Shown here piece by piece: positions 7,383 through 15,796 of a DNA stretch of 37,311 bases. Numbering within the stretch: the stretch's first letter is position 1; each line of letters starts with the position of its first letter. Origin of the DNA: JAUVXY01 sp964392345 (lineage in GTDB: Bacteria; Actinomycetota; Humimicrobiia; Humimicrobiales; Humimicrobiaceae); contig CAYMPQ010000010.1 of assembly GCA_964392345.1 (NCBI GenBank), positions 1-37,311 on the forward strand, read 5' to 3'. The position numbers and the translations under genes are program-made. Below the pieces are notes generated by a model that did no database searches, had not been told where the DNA came from, and was given only the letters and a program-made list of their open reading frames with translations.

Positions 7383-8366
7383 ATGATGAATGATATATCA
7401 ACCAAAAGTAGTGACATAGGTTTTAAAAAAAGCTTTGTAAAGTTGTTTTACAGTCAGGCAATGCTTTTGGTTCTGATTATTTTTTTGGTACTGATGAATT
7501 TTGTCTCGGATAAATTTTTAACTTCAGGGAACTTATTTAACATTATCAGGCAAGTAACTGTGCTTGGGATAATGGCTTGCGGGATGACCATAGTTGTTAT
7601 TGGAAAAGGAATAGATCTTTCCGCAGCTTCTATTCTTGCTTTATGTGCAGTAGTAAATGTAATGCTGCAGCCTTTTGGGTATATAACTGCTATCTCAGCT
7701 GCAATTTTAACCGGGATTATTTGTGGCTCTATTAATGGGTACTTAATAGGAAAGATTAAGGCCAACTTCATTATAGTGACCCTTGGAACACAAATTTTGT
7801 TTACAGCTACAGCTTTGATAATGACTGGTGGGAGAAATTTAAAAAGCAGAACAGAAAGAATTTTTTCATACATAGGGGATGAAAGTATTTTAGGCATACC
7901 GGTAATGGCCTATATTTTAATAATTGTGTTTATCGTATTTGGCATACTGTTGCATAAAACTGCAGCAGGACGAAGACTTTTTGCAACAGGTTTAAATGAT
8001 AAAGCAGCTAAAGTTGCTGGAATTAATACTTCTAATATTATAATGGGCAGTTATGTTATCAATGGGTTTATAATTGCAGTTGCATCAGTAATTCTCACTT
8101 CAAGGCTGCCAAGAATTCGAGTAGGTACAGCTTCATATTATCTTTTTGATGTAATAACCATAGTGGTTTTAGGAGGAACGGCGCTTTCAGGCGGGGTTGG
8201 CGGGATTTATAAAACAGCAATTGGGCTAATGATATTTGCTGTTATGAATAATGGTATGATGCTCATGGGAATTCCATTTGAATACCAACAAATGATTAAA
8301 GGAATTATATTGATTCTCGCAGTTTTATACGATGAATTCAATAGAAGAAAGAGGTTGCTATATTGA
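7383..8366 (+). CDS. Sugar ABC importer permease 1 (RbsC class)
   Basis: The product has 327 residues with about eight to ten hydrophobic segments and the family-typical stretch MACGMTIVVIGKGIDLSAASIL (~62-83), matching the 'G.t.vi..ggiDLSvgs' of RbsC-type permeases. GGTALSGGVGGIYKTAIG near the C-terminus matches the conserved 'lGG.sl.GG.G.i.gt..G'. The ATG follows AGGGGA. Its stop codon overlaps the start codon of the second permease, so the two are translated together and probably form a heterodimer rather than the homodimer of RbsC. Confidence 0.92.
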   Translation: MMNDISTKSSDIGFKKSFVKLFYSQAMLLVLIIFLVLMNFVSDKFLTSGNLFNIIRQVTVLGIMACGMTIVVIGKGIDLSAASILALCAVVNVMLQPFGYITAISAAILTGIICGSINGYLIGKIKANFIIVTLGTQILFTATALIMTGGRNLKSRTERIFSYIGDESILGIPVMAYILIIVFIVFGILLHKTAAGRRLFATGLNDKAAKVAGINTSNIIMGSYVINGFIIAVASVILTSRLPRIRVGTASYYLFDVITIVVLGGTALSGGVGGIYKTAIGLMIFAVMNNGMMLMGIPFEYQQMIKGIILILAVLYDEFNRRKRLLY

Positions 8367-9319
8367 AAGTGACAGCAAAAAAAATAACTAATTTTGCTAT
8401 AGACAAGAAACTCCTTTTTATAATAATCGTTTTAATTATAGTTTTAAGTGCCGCAGACAAAAGTTTTTTTACTATAAGAAGCTTAACAAGTATTTTAGAC
8501 CATACAACCATCCTTGGAATTATGGCAGTTGGTATGACAATACTTCTCATAAGTGGGTGGTTTGATTTATCTGTAGGCGGGGTTATGGCGTTTAGTGGAA
8601 TTATAACAATACTTCTCCAGCCTTTTGGGTTGTTTATTTCTATTCTTGGCGGTCTCCTGGCAGGTACCAGCATCGGCGCTTTAAATGGGCTTTTAGTAGT
8701 AAAAGGTAAGATTAACGCCTTTATAGTAACGCTTGGTACGATGATAATCTTTAGGGGCCTTGGTTTGGGTATCACCAAAAGCACACCTATTAAGGGGACA
8801 ATTGACGCTTTTCAGATTATAGGGCGAGGTTCTGTATTTGGGATACCTTACAGAGTACTTCTTCTAATAATTATGTATGTGGCTGCATGGTATATTCTAA
8901 AATATACAAAATTTGGAAGAAATGACTATGCGATAGGGGGGAATCCACTTTCTGCAAAACTGGCAGGAATTAATGTAAACCTATATGCTTTTTTATACTT
9001 TGTTTTTTGTTCGTTTACTGCAGCTATTGCAGGGATAGTTTTAAGCTCCAGCGTTAATACTGCATCAGCAGTTTTCGGCTCTGGCATAGAGATGCTTGTA
9101 ATTGTTTCAGCTGTTTTAGGTGGGACGAGCCTGTTTGGCGGGAAAGGCGGAGTTGTCGGAACGATACAAGGAGTAATAATACTGGGGATCATAGAAAGAG
9201 CAATGGTTATATTTAACATAGATACTAATTATCAATCTTTGTTTAGAGGTTCAATAATAATAATAGTTGTAGTCACAGATGCGCTCACAACCAGGAGACA
9301 GGAAATGACCTTAAGGTAG
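8363..9319 (+). CDS. Sugar ABC importer permease 2 (RbsC class)
   Basis: The product has 318 residues and is clearly paralogous to the preceding permease: MAVGMTILLISGWFDLSVGGVM near residue 55, and AVLGGTSLFGGKGGVVGTIQG near the C-terminus. Multiple membrane helices cover the length. It starts with TTG at 8363, overlapping the upstream stop (TTGA), with AAAGAGG about nine bases before. A GTG two codons later is an alternative start. Its stop is embedded in a consensus AGGAGGTG ribosome binding site that points to a short reading frame in the following structured gap. Confidence 0.92.
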   Translation: MKVTAKKITNFAIDKKLLFIIIVLIIVLSAADKSFFTIRSLTSILDHTTILGIMAVGMTILLISGWFDLSVGGVMAFSGIITILLQPFGLFISILGGLLAGTSIGALNGLLVVKGKINAFIVTLGTMIIFRGLGLGITKSTPIKGTIDAFQIIGRGSVFGIPYRVLLLIIMYVAAWYILKYTKFGRNDYAIGGNPLSAKLAGINVNLYAFLYFVFCSFTAAIAGIVLSSSVNTASAVFGSGIEMLVIVSAVLGGTSLFGGKGGVVGTIQGVIILGIIERAMVIFNIDTNYQSLFRGSIIIIVVVTDALTTRRQEMTLR

Positions 9320-9377
9320 GAGGTGATGGATGGCAAACAAAAGTGAGATTTGCTTATTAAGGTTCCAGACGGTCTAA
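9318..9377 (+). other. Possible 15-residue leader peptide with consensus ribosome binding site
   Basis: AGGAGGTG (9318-9325), immediately at the permease stop, is the best Shine-Dalgarno match in the cluster. It lies six bases before ATG at 9330, which opens the frame MANKSEICLLRFQTV and ends with TAA at 9375-9377. An overlapping ATG at 9326 gives only six codons. Ribosomes on this frame would cover the left arm of the hairpin described next, so it could be a leader that tunes expression of the binding-protein gene. No protein evidence exists; treat as a hypothesis. Confidence 0.35.
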
Positions 9378-9401
9378 CAAACTTAAACAAATCTCGCACC
9401 T
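9341..9401 (+). promoter_or_regulatory. Nested intercistronic hairpin before the binding-protein gene
   Basis: GTGAGATTTG (9343-9352) pairs with CAAATCTCGCAC (9388-9399) except for a small bulge. Inside it TTAAG (9356-9360) can pair with CTTAA (~9382-9386), and AGAC with GTCT around 9371. The structure is followed by an only partly U-rich tract. Importer operons often carry such structures to set a higher binding-protein level through mRNA stability or partial termination; which applies here is unknown. Confidence 0.6.
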
Positions 9402-9447
9402 AATTTTATTAAAAGCTTATAAAATAGTAAATGAGAAAGGGGAAAAA

Positions 9448-10449
9448 GTGAAAAAATCAATCATACTAATACTGATTGCAGTGTTTATGGTATCGATGCT
9501 GTTGGGAGCAGGCTGCAAAAAAGAAGCTGTAGAAGAGAAAACAGTGGTAGGTTTTTCAATGCCATTTATCGAGGATAGTCCGTATTGTTTTCCTTATGCA
9601 GAAGCTCTAAGGAAAGAAGCTGCAGAGAGAGGATGGGAACTTATATTGACCGATGCCAAGGGAGACATAAATACCCAATCTAATCAAATAGAAGATATGG
9701 TGGCTAAAGGTGTTGACGGGCTAATGATAATGCCTGTAGATGCAGCTGGCATAGTAGCAGTAATTAAGAATGTTTATAAAGAAACAGATGGAAAACTTCC
9801 TATGTTATCTTCAAACGTTATGACTGATCCTGCAGAGATTGATGAATTGAGAGGATTTGCTGGACCTAATAGTTATCTCGAAGGTAGAGCGATGGGTGAG
9901 TATTATGTAAACTATCTTGATGAAAATGGAATTGAGAAAATTAATTATTGCCACGTAACAGGAACAGCTGGTTATTCAGCTGCAATTGACAGGCAAAACG
10001 GCTTTGATGATCAACTGAAAGAAATGGGAGCAACTGACAGATTTAATCTTTTAGATTTACAGCCTGGTGACTGGTCACCTGACAAAGCCCAAGCACTTAC
10101 AGAGAATTGGATTACAACGTATGGCGATGAATTGCAGATGATTTATTCGCACAATGACGGTATGGGTATTGGCGTTGTAAATGCACTCCAAAACGCAGGG
10201 AAAGAGGCAGGACAAATTATAACAAACGGATGTGATGGGCAGGTGCAAGCAGTGGAATACATACAGCAGGGATGGATGCTGTTTACAGTATTTCAGTCAC
10301 CCGCAACAGATGCTATTACTTCTATGGAAACAATGGAAAAAATTCTTGCTGGTGAAGAGATTGAATACTTTAACTATATGGAAACGCCAATTATAGATGC
10401 TAGCAATGCAGATGAATACATTGAAATATGTAGAGAATTGTGGGAGTAA
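9448..10449 (+). CDS. Sugar ABC importer substrate-binding lipoprotein
   Basis: The product has 333 residues. The N-terminus has a lipoprotein signal: positive KK, hydrophobic IILILIAVFMVSMLL, lipobox LGAGC with Cys23. The mature part is a type-I periplasmic-binding fold of the RbsB class: VVGFSMPFIEDSPYC opens the first lobe, then DMVAKGVDGLMIMPVDAAGI and IYSHNDGMGIGVVNAL, all standard landmarks. It would be anchored outside the cell membrane and pass the sugar to the two permeases. The GTG start at 9448 follows GAAAGGGG. Its position last in the transporter block, behind a structured gap, differs from the common binding-protein-first order. The ligand is inferred to be a pentose or related sugar. 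Confidence 0.92.
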   Translation: MKKSIILILIAVFMVSMLLGAGCKKEAVEEKTVVGFSMPFIEDSPYCFPYAEALRKEAAERGWELILTDAKGDINTQSNQIEDMVAKGVDGLMIMPVDAAGIVAVIKNVYKETDGKLPMLSSNVMTDPAEIDELRGFAGPNSYLEGRAMGEYYVNYLDENGIEKINYCHVTGTAGYSAAIDRQNGFDDQLKEMGATDRFNLLDLQPGDWSPDKAQALTENWITTYGDELQMIYSHNDGMGIGVVNALQNAGKEAGQIITNGCDGQVQAVEYIQQGWMLFTVFQSPATDAITSMETMEKILAGEEIEYFNYMETPIIDASNADEYIEICRELWE

Positions 10450-10533
10450 AAGAGATTATATAGTAGTTTGTAGAATATAACTATATAAACTATGTGTTGC
10501 TTAAATTACTAGCAGGAATAGTATCTTTGAGAA

Positions 10534-10567
10534 TATGGCCTAGTGCTCTACAGAGTATTAGGCCATA
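10534..10567 (+). promoter_or_regulatory. Long intercistronic hairpin between importer and catabolic genes
   Basis: TATGGCCTAGTGCTCT (10534-10549) can pair with 10552-10567 over 16 base pairs if two G-U pairs are allowed. No U-run follows, so it is more likely an mRNA-processing or stability element than an intrinsic terminator. It sits in the 168-base gap before the isomerase gene and could separate importer and enzyme expression levels. Confidence 0.6.
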
Positions 10568-10617
10568 ACAATAGTAAAGCTAATTTTATGAAAATACAAT
10601 TTTAAATAAGAGGAATA

Positions 10618-12009
10618 ATGTTTTATAAAGAAAAGAGCACGAAGATAGGGTTAATAGTAACAATGTCGCTTGATACCACATGGCCTGATACTTTTATAAG
10701 CAAAGTAAAAAGTTATCTTCCAAGGGCAAGGGAAGCTCTAAAGGGAACGGGAGTTAGTGTATATGACTGCGGGGATATTGCCAGGACTAATATTCAAATG
10801 TCCGAGCAGGGTGAAAAACTGCGCAGAAAAGGGATTCATGCACTGGTAATCTATGTTGGAACATGGACTTATTCAAGCACGGCAGTCATTGCAGCAATAA
10901 AGGCAGATGTTCCAGTTATAGTGTGGGCTAATTCAAGTATTGAAACATTTGGCATTGTTGGAGGTGCTATAGTAAGAGGAGCCCTAGACGAGGTAGGAAT
11001 AAAGAATTATCTAGTTTACGGAGATTTTGATGATGAAAGAGTTCTGGGTAAACTTAGGATTCTTTGCAATGGAATTGCGGGAGCAACAAAGTTAAGAGGC
11101 ATGGTATACGGTGTTGGTGGAAGTAGATGTATGGGTATGTATACAGCAAAAATAGATCCTTCTGAGTGGATGTCAAGGTTTGGAGTGGACGTTGATGGAT
11201 TTGAGCAAGTAGATATTATTAGAAGATCTAAGAAATACTCAGATAAACAAGCTAAAAAGTTTTTATTCTGGATGAAAAAAGAATTTGGTGGTGTAGAAGT
11301 TAGAGACGAAGTAATGGTAGCCCAAATAAAGCTCTATTTTGTACTCAGAGAAGTAATCAAGGAAAAGGGATATGATTTTATTTCAGTGAAATGTCTTCCG
11401 GAGATGCCATCATGCTATACTACTTTTTGTGTTGCCCATGCTCTTCTAAATGATACATCCAATGATGGATTTAGTGAGAACTGCTCTTTTGTTGCTGCTT
11501 GTGAAGCAGACTCTAATGGTGCTCTAACCATGCAGATACTAAATAATATAACTGGTGGGACAACTATGTTTACCGATGTACTTTATTATGACTACGAAGA
11601 TAACATGATAAGAATGTGCAACTGTGGTTCCCAACCTACTGATTTTGCAAAGTCAAGGAAAGATGTTATCTGGGTAACAGAGGGGCTACGGGAGTTCTAC
11701 TGGAAAATTGGCGGAGCATGTCCAAGATATGTAGGTAAACCTGGCAATGTTACTATGGCCAGGCTATCAAGAGTAAATAGAAAGTATGTAATGTTAATAA
11801 CTACTGGTGAAGCTCTGGATATGCCGCTTGAAAAAATTAACGAAACTAATTCTCAGCAACCTCATGTTTTTGTACGACCTGATTGTAGCCAGGAAAATTT
11901 TATTAATTCTCTTAGATCTAACCATATTCATGTGGTAGAGGGAAATTACAGGGAAGAGCTGGTGACAGCTTGTGAAGTTTTGGGAATTGAAACCATTTTG
12001 CCGGATTAA
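10618..12009 (+). CDS. L-fucose/L-arabinose isomerase-family protein
   Basis: The product has 463 residues, shorter than classical FucI (~590) and in the range of the COG2407 isomerase-like family. The N-terminal domain IGLIVTMSLDTTWPDTF and VIYVGTWTYSSTAVIAAIKA match the substrate-binding part of that family. Candidate metal ligands are Glu262 in KCLPEMP, the CEADSNGAL segment (Glu296/Asp298) and the histidines of NHIHVVEGNY near the C-terminus. Such enzymes interconvert aldoses and ketoses using Mn(II). Because araB and araD follow in the same cluster and no classical araA is present, this is the likely first enzyme, making L-ribulose or a related ketopentose. AGAGGA precedes the ATG. Substrate is inferred. 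Confidence 0.8.
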   Translation: MFYKEKSTKIGLIVTMSLDTTWPDTFISKVKSYLPRAREALKGTGVSVYDCGDIARTNIQMSEQGEKLRRKGIHALVIYVGTWTYSSTAVIAAIKADVPVIVWANSSIETFGIVGGAIVRGALDEVGIKNYLVYGDFDDERVLGKLRILCNGIAGATKLRGMVYGVGGSRCMGMYTAKIDPSEWMSRFGVDVDGFEQVDIIRRSKKYSDKQAKKFLFWMKKEFGGVEVRDEVMVAQIKLYFVLREVIKEKGYDFISVKCLPEMPSCYTTFCVAHALLNDTSNDGFSENCSFVAACEADSNGALTMQILNNITGGTTMFTDVLYYDYEDNMIRMCNCGSQPTDFAKSRKDVIWVTEGLREFYWKIGGACPRYVGKPGNVTMARLSRVNRKYVMLITTGEALDMPLEKINETNSQQPHVFVRPDCSQENFINSLRSNHIHVVEGNYREELVTACEVLGIETILPD

Positions 12010-12097
12010 TGGCAAGTGCTATTTGAGTTTGTTGAGTTTTTGATATGGCAGCATTGCTGTTACTAGCTATATGAATAATTTTTTAAAAGCAGAAATT

Positions 12098-12108
12098 TTT
12101 ACAGTAAA
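12098..12108. promoter_or_regulatory. Possible secondary operator before the LacI-type gene
   Basis: TTTACAGTAAA is a palindrome around one central A and shares the core TTACAGTAA with the 37-bp palindrome at 5803-5839. It lies three bases before the repressor's start codon, where bound protein would interfere with expression of its own gene. The core is short and AT-rich, so it may be coincidence. Confidence 0.3.
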
Positions 12109-12111
12109 GAT

Positions 12112-13140
12112 ATGAGAAAAACAGGGAAGCAAAAAGTCAATATTTATATTATTGCAAAAGAGGCCGGGGTATCGGTGGCTACAATCTCAAGATTTTTTAA
12201 CAGGAAATCTTTGGTTAAGAAATCTACGAGAGCAAAGATATCAGAAGTTTGCAATAGATATAGTTATGAGCCATCAAAAATTGCTAGTGCGGTTACCACA
12301 AAAAAAACTAAGACAATAGCTTTACTGGTGCCAGATCTGGAACAACCTCTTTTTATAGATTTAATCAGAGGGGTGGAATTCATATTGTATCAAAATAAAT
12401 ATTGCATGAGTGTTTTTAATGCCGAACAAAGTCTAGAAAAAGAACTTGAAATTGCAAAAATTATTGATAATAGATTTATAGACGGAGTTATTTTTTCTGG
12501 AGTCTATGGAAACGAGAGAGAAGAAGCTTTCATTACCGAAATGCAGAAAAGAAAAATACCATGTGTTATGGTTGATAGAATTATTCCAAATGTAAACACA
12601 CCGTATGTTTCAAGCAACGATTATCTTGGTGGAAAATTAGCTGCAAAATTTTTATTGAAGAATAACCATAAAAGAATCGGCATCATTTCTTATGATACCA
12701 AAACTTATATTTTTGATCAGAGAGTCAAAGGATTTACGGATGTTCTAAATTTAAATGGGATTGGAGAAGAATTTGTTTTAGACGTACCATTGGAATACAG
12801 AAAAATTGAAAAATCTATACATAGCAATGGAAATAAAATATTAGAAAAAAAACCATCAGCTATTTTTACAACATCTGATTCAATTGCTATTCTTTTAATG
12901 AGTTTTCTTTCGGAAAAGGGCATTAAAATTCCTGATGAAGTTTCTGTAATGGGCTATGATGACATGATATTTTCGAGATTTTCATTTCCAAAGCTTACAA
13001 CTGTGCATCATGATATGTTTGAGTTAGGAAAAGTAGTTGGTAAAAATTTAATAAATAAATTAGAAAATGGAAAATACTCAAAGAGGGTGCAGATACTAAA
13101 TCCCAATTTGGTAATCAGGGATTCAGTCAGAAGAATATAG
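12112..13140 (+). CDS. LacI-family transcriptional repressor of the pentose cluster
   Basis: The product has 342 residues, the usual LacI length. The N-terminal helix-turn-helix NIYIIAKEAGVSVATISRFF (~10-29) and hinge region RYSYEPSKIASAV are typical. The effector domain shows IALLVPDLEQPLFIDLIRGVE, DGVIFSGVYG, PSAIFTTSDSIAILLM and EVSVMGYDDMIFSRFSFPKLTTVHHD, all family landmarks. It probably represses the cluster by binding the palindrome at 5803-5839 and releases DNA when a pentose or its derivative binds. The gene lies inside the cluster, 102 bases after the isomerase and 28 bases before the UroD-like gene. There is no good ribosome binding site before the ATG at 12112, suggesting low expression. 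Confidence 0.92.
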   Translation: MRKTGKQKVNIYIIAKEAGVSVATISRFFNRKSLVKKSTRAKISEVCNRYSYEPSKIASAVTTKKTKTIALLVPDLEQPLFIDLIRGVEFILYQNKYCMSVFNAEQSLEKELEIAKIIDNRFIDGVIFSGVYGNEREEAFITEMQKRKIPCVMVDRIIPNVNTPYVSSNDYLGGKLAAKFLLKNNHKRIGIISYDTKTYIFDQRVKGFTDVLNLNGIGEEFVLDVPLEYRKIEKSIHSNGNKILEKKPSAIFTTSDSIAILLMSFLSEKGIKIPDEVSVMGYDDMIFSRFSFPKLTTVHHDMFELGKVVGKNLINKLENGKYSKRVQILNPNLVIRDSVRRI

Positions 13141-13168
13141 ATATTTTTTGATTCAGGAAGGCAAAAAA

Positions 13169-14452
13169 ATGAACTCGCGGGAAAAATTTTTAGAAACCAT
13201 GGATTTTAATCCAAAAGCTGCTGCAAATAAATGGGAATTCGGAATCTGGGGTGCGACAATTGAAAGATGGTACAGAGAAGGTTTGCCCAAAAAAAAATAT
13301 CCTCGCATTCCAACCAATACTGCCAATACTACTACTTCTTTGTATACGCCTGTGTGGATAAATGAATGGCAAAAAGGTAAAACATTATTTGAAAAAATAT
13401 ATAATGAACCTGAGAGAGAGGTAAAACTTCCAAAGGGCATAGCTTCCATGATAGGAGGCCTGTACTGGCCTACTCAGGGGTTTCCGCTTGACTGCGATAT
13501 TAAAGAGTATTTTAACTTAGATGCTTGCCAGATGCTGGTAAGCGCAGAGCAGTTTATATATCCGCATTTTGAAGTAAAAATATTACGTGAGGATGAGAAA
13601 TATGTTGATTATATAGATATTGACGGTGCAACAAGAAGATATTCAAAAGAACAACAAGTTCTTCCAAGCGGTCTTGGCTGGCTGGTAAGAGATTGGAATT
13701 CCTGGAGCCAGCTAAAAGAGGAGAAAATGAGGCTTGATAATATAAAAGAAAGGCTTCCCAGCAATTGGCCTGAGTTAGTTAAGGAATACAAAAATAGAGA
13801 TTATCCGCTGGCTGTAGGCGGTTATCCTAATGGGCTTTTTGGAAGCCTAACCCATCTTATAGGTTATGAAAATTTGTTTATGTTTTACTATGATAAGCCT
13901 GACCTTATTAAAGATATTTTAGATAGGCTTACAGATATCTGGATAGCTTTGTGGGAGGAAATTCTCTCTGATGTAGATGTTGATTTAGCAAACTTATGGG
14001 AAGATGTCTCATCAGGAAGAGGTTCCATGATCTCGCCTAAGCTATTCAAAGAGTTTATGTCTCCTTATTATAGAAAATTAGTAAGTTTCCTAAATAGCAA
14101 AGGAGTAAAAATAATACTGGCTGACACTGATGGAGACTGCAATGAATTAATTCCACTATTTATGGAAGCAGGTATAACTGGACTTTACCCTATGGAAGTG
14201 AGCGCAGGAATGGATGTGGTTGCTGCCAGGAAAAAGTATCCTACTCTTCAAATAATGGGAGGAATCCCAAAATTAGATATAGCTTTAGGTAAGAAAAGAA
14301 TAGATGAATTTTTAGAACCCGCAGAATGGTTGCTAAAACAAGGAGGGTATATCCCGTACGGGGACCATTTTATACCACCAGAGGTTCCCTGGAGGGAGTT
14401 TAAATATTACAGAGAAAAACTTAATGATATAATAGATAAAGTGTCCATATAA
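13169..14452 (+). CDS. Uroporphyrinogen-decarboxylase (UroD/MtaA)-like protein in a sugar cluster
   Basis: I choose the ATG at 13169 (427 residues), which follows CAGGAAGG by seven bases, over an upstream TTG at 13148. The C-terminal half carries UroD-superfamily landmarks: KIILADTDGDCNELIPLFME, then AGITGLYPMEVSAGMDVV, QIMGGIPKLDIALGKKRIDE, and the closing GGYIPYGDHFIPPEVPW. True uroporphyrinogen decarboxylases are ~350 residues and sit with haem genes. This group is instead related to corrinoid-dependent methyltransferases (MtaA, CmuA type). A classical MtaA-type HxC...C zinc site is not obvious; the Asp/Cys/Glu/His residues in the segments above could bind metal. Its place among sugar enzymes suggests action on a sugar or its methyl group, but this is inference. 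Confidence 0.75.
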   Translation: MNSREKFLETMDFNPKAAANKWEFGIWGATIERWYREGLPKKKYPRIPTNTANTTTSLYTPVWINEWQKGKTLFEKIYNEPEREVKLPKGIASMIGGLYWPTQGFPLDCDIKEYFNLDACQMLVSAEQFIYPHFEVKILREDEKYVDYIDIDGATRRYSKEQQVLPSGLGWLVRDWNSWSQLKEEKMRLDNIKERLPSNWPELVKEYKNRDYPLAVGGYPNGLFGSLTHLIGYENLFMFYYDKPDLIKDILDRLTDIWIALWEEILSDVDVDLANLWEDVSSGRGSMISPKLFKEFMSPYYRKLVSFLNSKGVKIILADTDGDCNELIPLFMEAGITGLYPMEVSAGMDVVAARKKYPTLQIMGGIPKLDIALGKKRIDEFLEPAEWLLKQGGYIPYGDHFIPPEVPWREFKYYREKLNDIIDKVSI

Positions 14453-14494
14453 ATAAAATTAGATAATTAAAAATATTACAATTCTGGAGGTATT

Positions 14495-15712
14495 ATGAGC
14501 AAGGATGTAAAAAAATTTATCAAAAAAGCTCTCGAAACCAATAACGGGCTATTGCACCTGGCACCAACCTGGGTACCCAGGGCTTTCTGTATACCAGGGA
14601 GAAGATTAAAACTCCACACTGATGATCTTTTTGCCTTAGGGACAAATAGGGGCGGAATAGACGAGAGATGGTTTTCCTCTGCTTGTCAGGCAGACAACGG
14701 TCCTGGAACCCCAGAGGATGAAGGTATGAGCTATGTAGTATGCGGCAATGAGAAAATGTTGCTGAGGAATTTGATAGAAGCTGATGGAGCGGCAATCCTT
14801 GGAGATAAAGTGATGAATAAGTGGAAAGGTCTCAAGGTTTTTGCTAAATTTTTTGATAATATGGATGCTCTTCCACACCACATACACTTAAGAGAAGAAC
14901 ATGCAAAGAATGTTGGTATGGAAGGAAAGCCTGAAGCTTATTATTTCCCTCCTCAGGTAAATTTTTCTGAAAATAATTTTCCCTATACATTCTTTGGGTT
15001 GGAACCGGGTACGACAAAAGAACAAGTAAGAAAATGTTTAATCGACTTTGAAAAAGGCGATAATAAGATTACTAATCTTTCAAAAGCTTACAGGCTGGAG
15101 CCAGGAACCGGATGGCTTTTGCCTCCAGGAATACTGCATGCTCCAGGGTCGCTATGTTCTTTTGAGCCTCAGTGGGCGTCAGATGTATATGGCATGTATC
15201 AGTCGGTAGTAGCCGGGAAACCAGTAGATAGATCGCTTCTTGTAAAGGATGTACCAGAAGATAAAAAAAATGATGTGGACTACCTGCTGGATGTTATGGA
15301 TTGGGAATTAAATGTAACTCCTAATTTTAAAGAAAGATTCTTTTTAGGGCCTATTTCCATAGATAACCCTACGCCAGACAAATATATTGAAAAGTGGATA
15401 GTATATGGAAAGGTATCAGGAGTTGAGGTGTTTTCTGCAAAAGAGCTAACAGTATATCCCGGAGCTGAAGTTACATTAAAAGACAGTGGAGCATATGGTC
15501 TAATTACTATCCAGGGTCATGGTACAATAAACGATATAGCTGTAGAATCTCCCACGCTTATTAGATTTGGAGATCTAACAAATGACGAGTTTTTTGTGCC
15601 CTACCCAGCTGCAACCAGGGGAGTTTCTGTTAAAAATGAAGGAAATGGACCTCTGGTTATGCTTAAATTCTTTGGGCCTGATTGTAATCCTGATATGCCA
15701 GATAAGAAATAA
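14495..15712 (+). CDS. Cupin, phosphomannose-isomerase-like protein
   Basis: The product has 405 residues. The cupin metal site is visible: LPHHIHLREEHA (His129/His131 with Glu135 nearby), PEAYYFPPQ (Glu148), and LPPGILHAPGS (His215), the same order as the zinc ligands of type I mannose-6-phosphate isomerase. A second jelly-roll half follows at ~300-395 (SAKELTVYPGAEVTLKDSG, then GLITIQGHGTINDI). Such proteins isomerise or epimerise sugars or sugar phosphates in the cytoplasm. It is preceded by a strong CTGGAGG ribosome binding site, 42 bases after the UroD-like gene. The conserved pairing with pentose enzymes suggests a role in the same pathway; the reaction is not known. Confidence 0.75.
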   Translation: MSKDVKKFIKKALETNNGLLHLAPTWVPRAFCIPGRRLKLHTDDLFALGTNRGGIDERWFSSACQADNGPGTPEDEGMSYVVCGNEKMLLRNLIEADGAAILGDKVMNKWKGLKVFAKFFDNMDALPHHIHLREEHAKNVGMEGKPEAYYFPPQVNFSENNFPYTFFGLEPGTTKEQVRKCLIDFEKGDNKITNLSKAYRLEPGTGWLLPPGILHAPGSLCSFEPQWASDVYGMYQSVVAGKPVDRSLLVKDVPEDKKNDVDYLLDVMDWELNVTPNFKERFFLGPISIDNPTPDKYIEKWIVYGKVSGVEVFSAKELTVYPGAEVTLKDSGAYGLITIQGHGTINDIAVESPTLIRFGDLTNDEFFVPYPAATRGVSVKNEGNGPLVMLKFFGPDCNPDMPDKK

Positions 15713-15734
15713 AACTAAAAAATTTAAAGAATTT

Positions 15735-15758
15735 TGCCCTGATAATTTTATCAGGGCA
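15735..15758 (+). promoter_or_regulatory. Short hairpin between cupin and epimerase genes
   Basis: TGCCCTGATA (15735-15744) pairs perfectly with 15749-15758 around a four-base loop. There is no U-run on either strand, so it is not a standard terminator and may protect or punctuate the transcript. Confidence 0.5.
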
Positions 15759-15796
15759 TGGCAAATGTATCATAAAACAAAATAAGGGGTTGCAAT

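Noticed and set aside
8338..8784. 148-codon minus-strand open frame
   Set aside because: It is antisense to the permease gene, and its Ile/Pro/Lys-rich composition mirrors membrane-helix codons.
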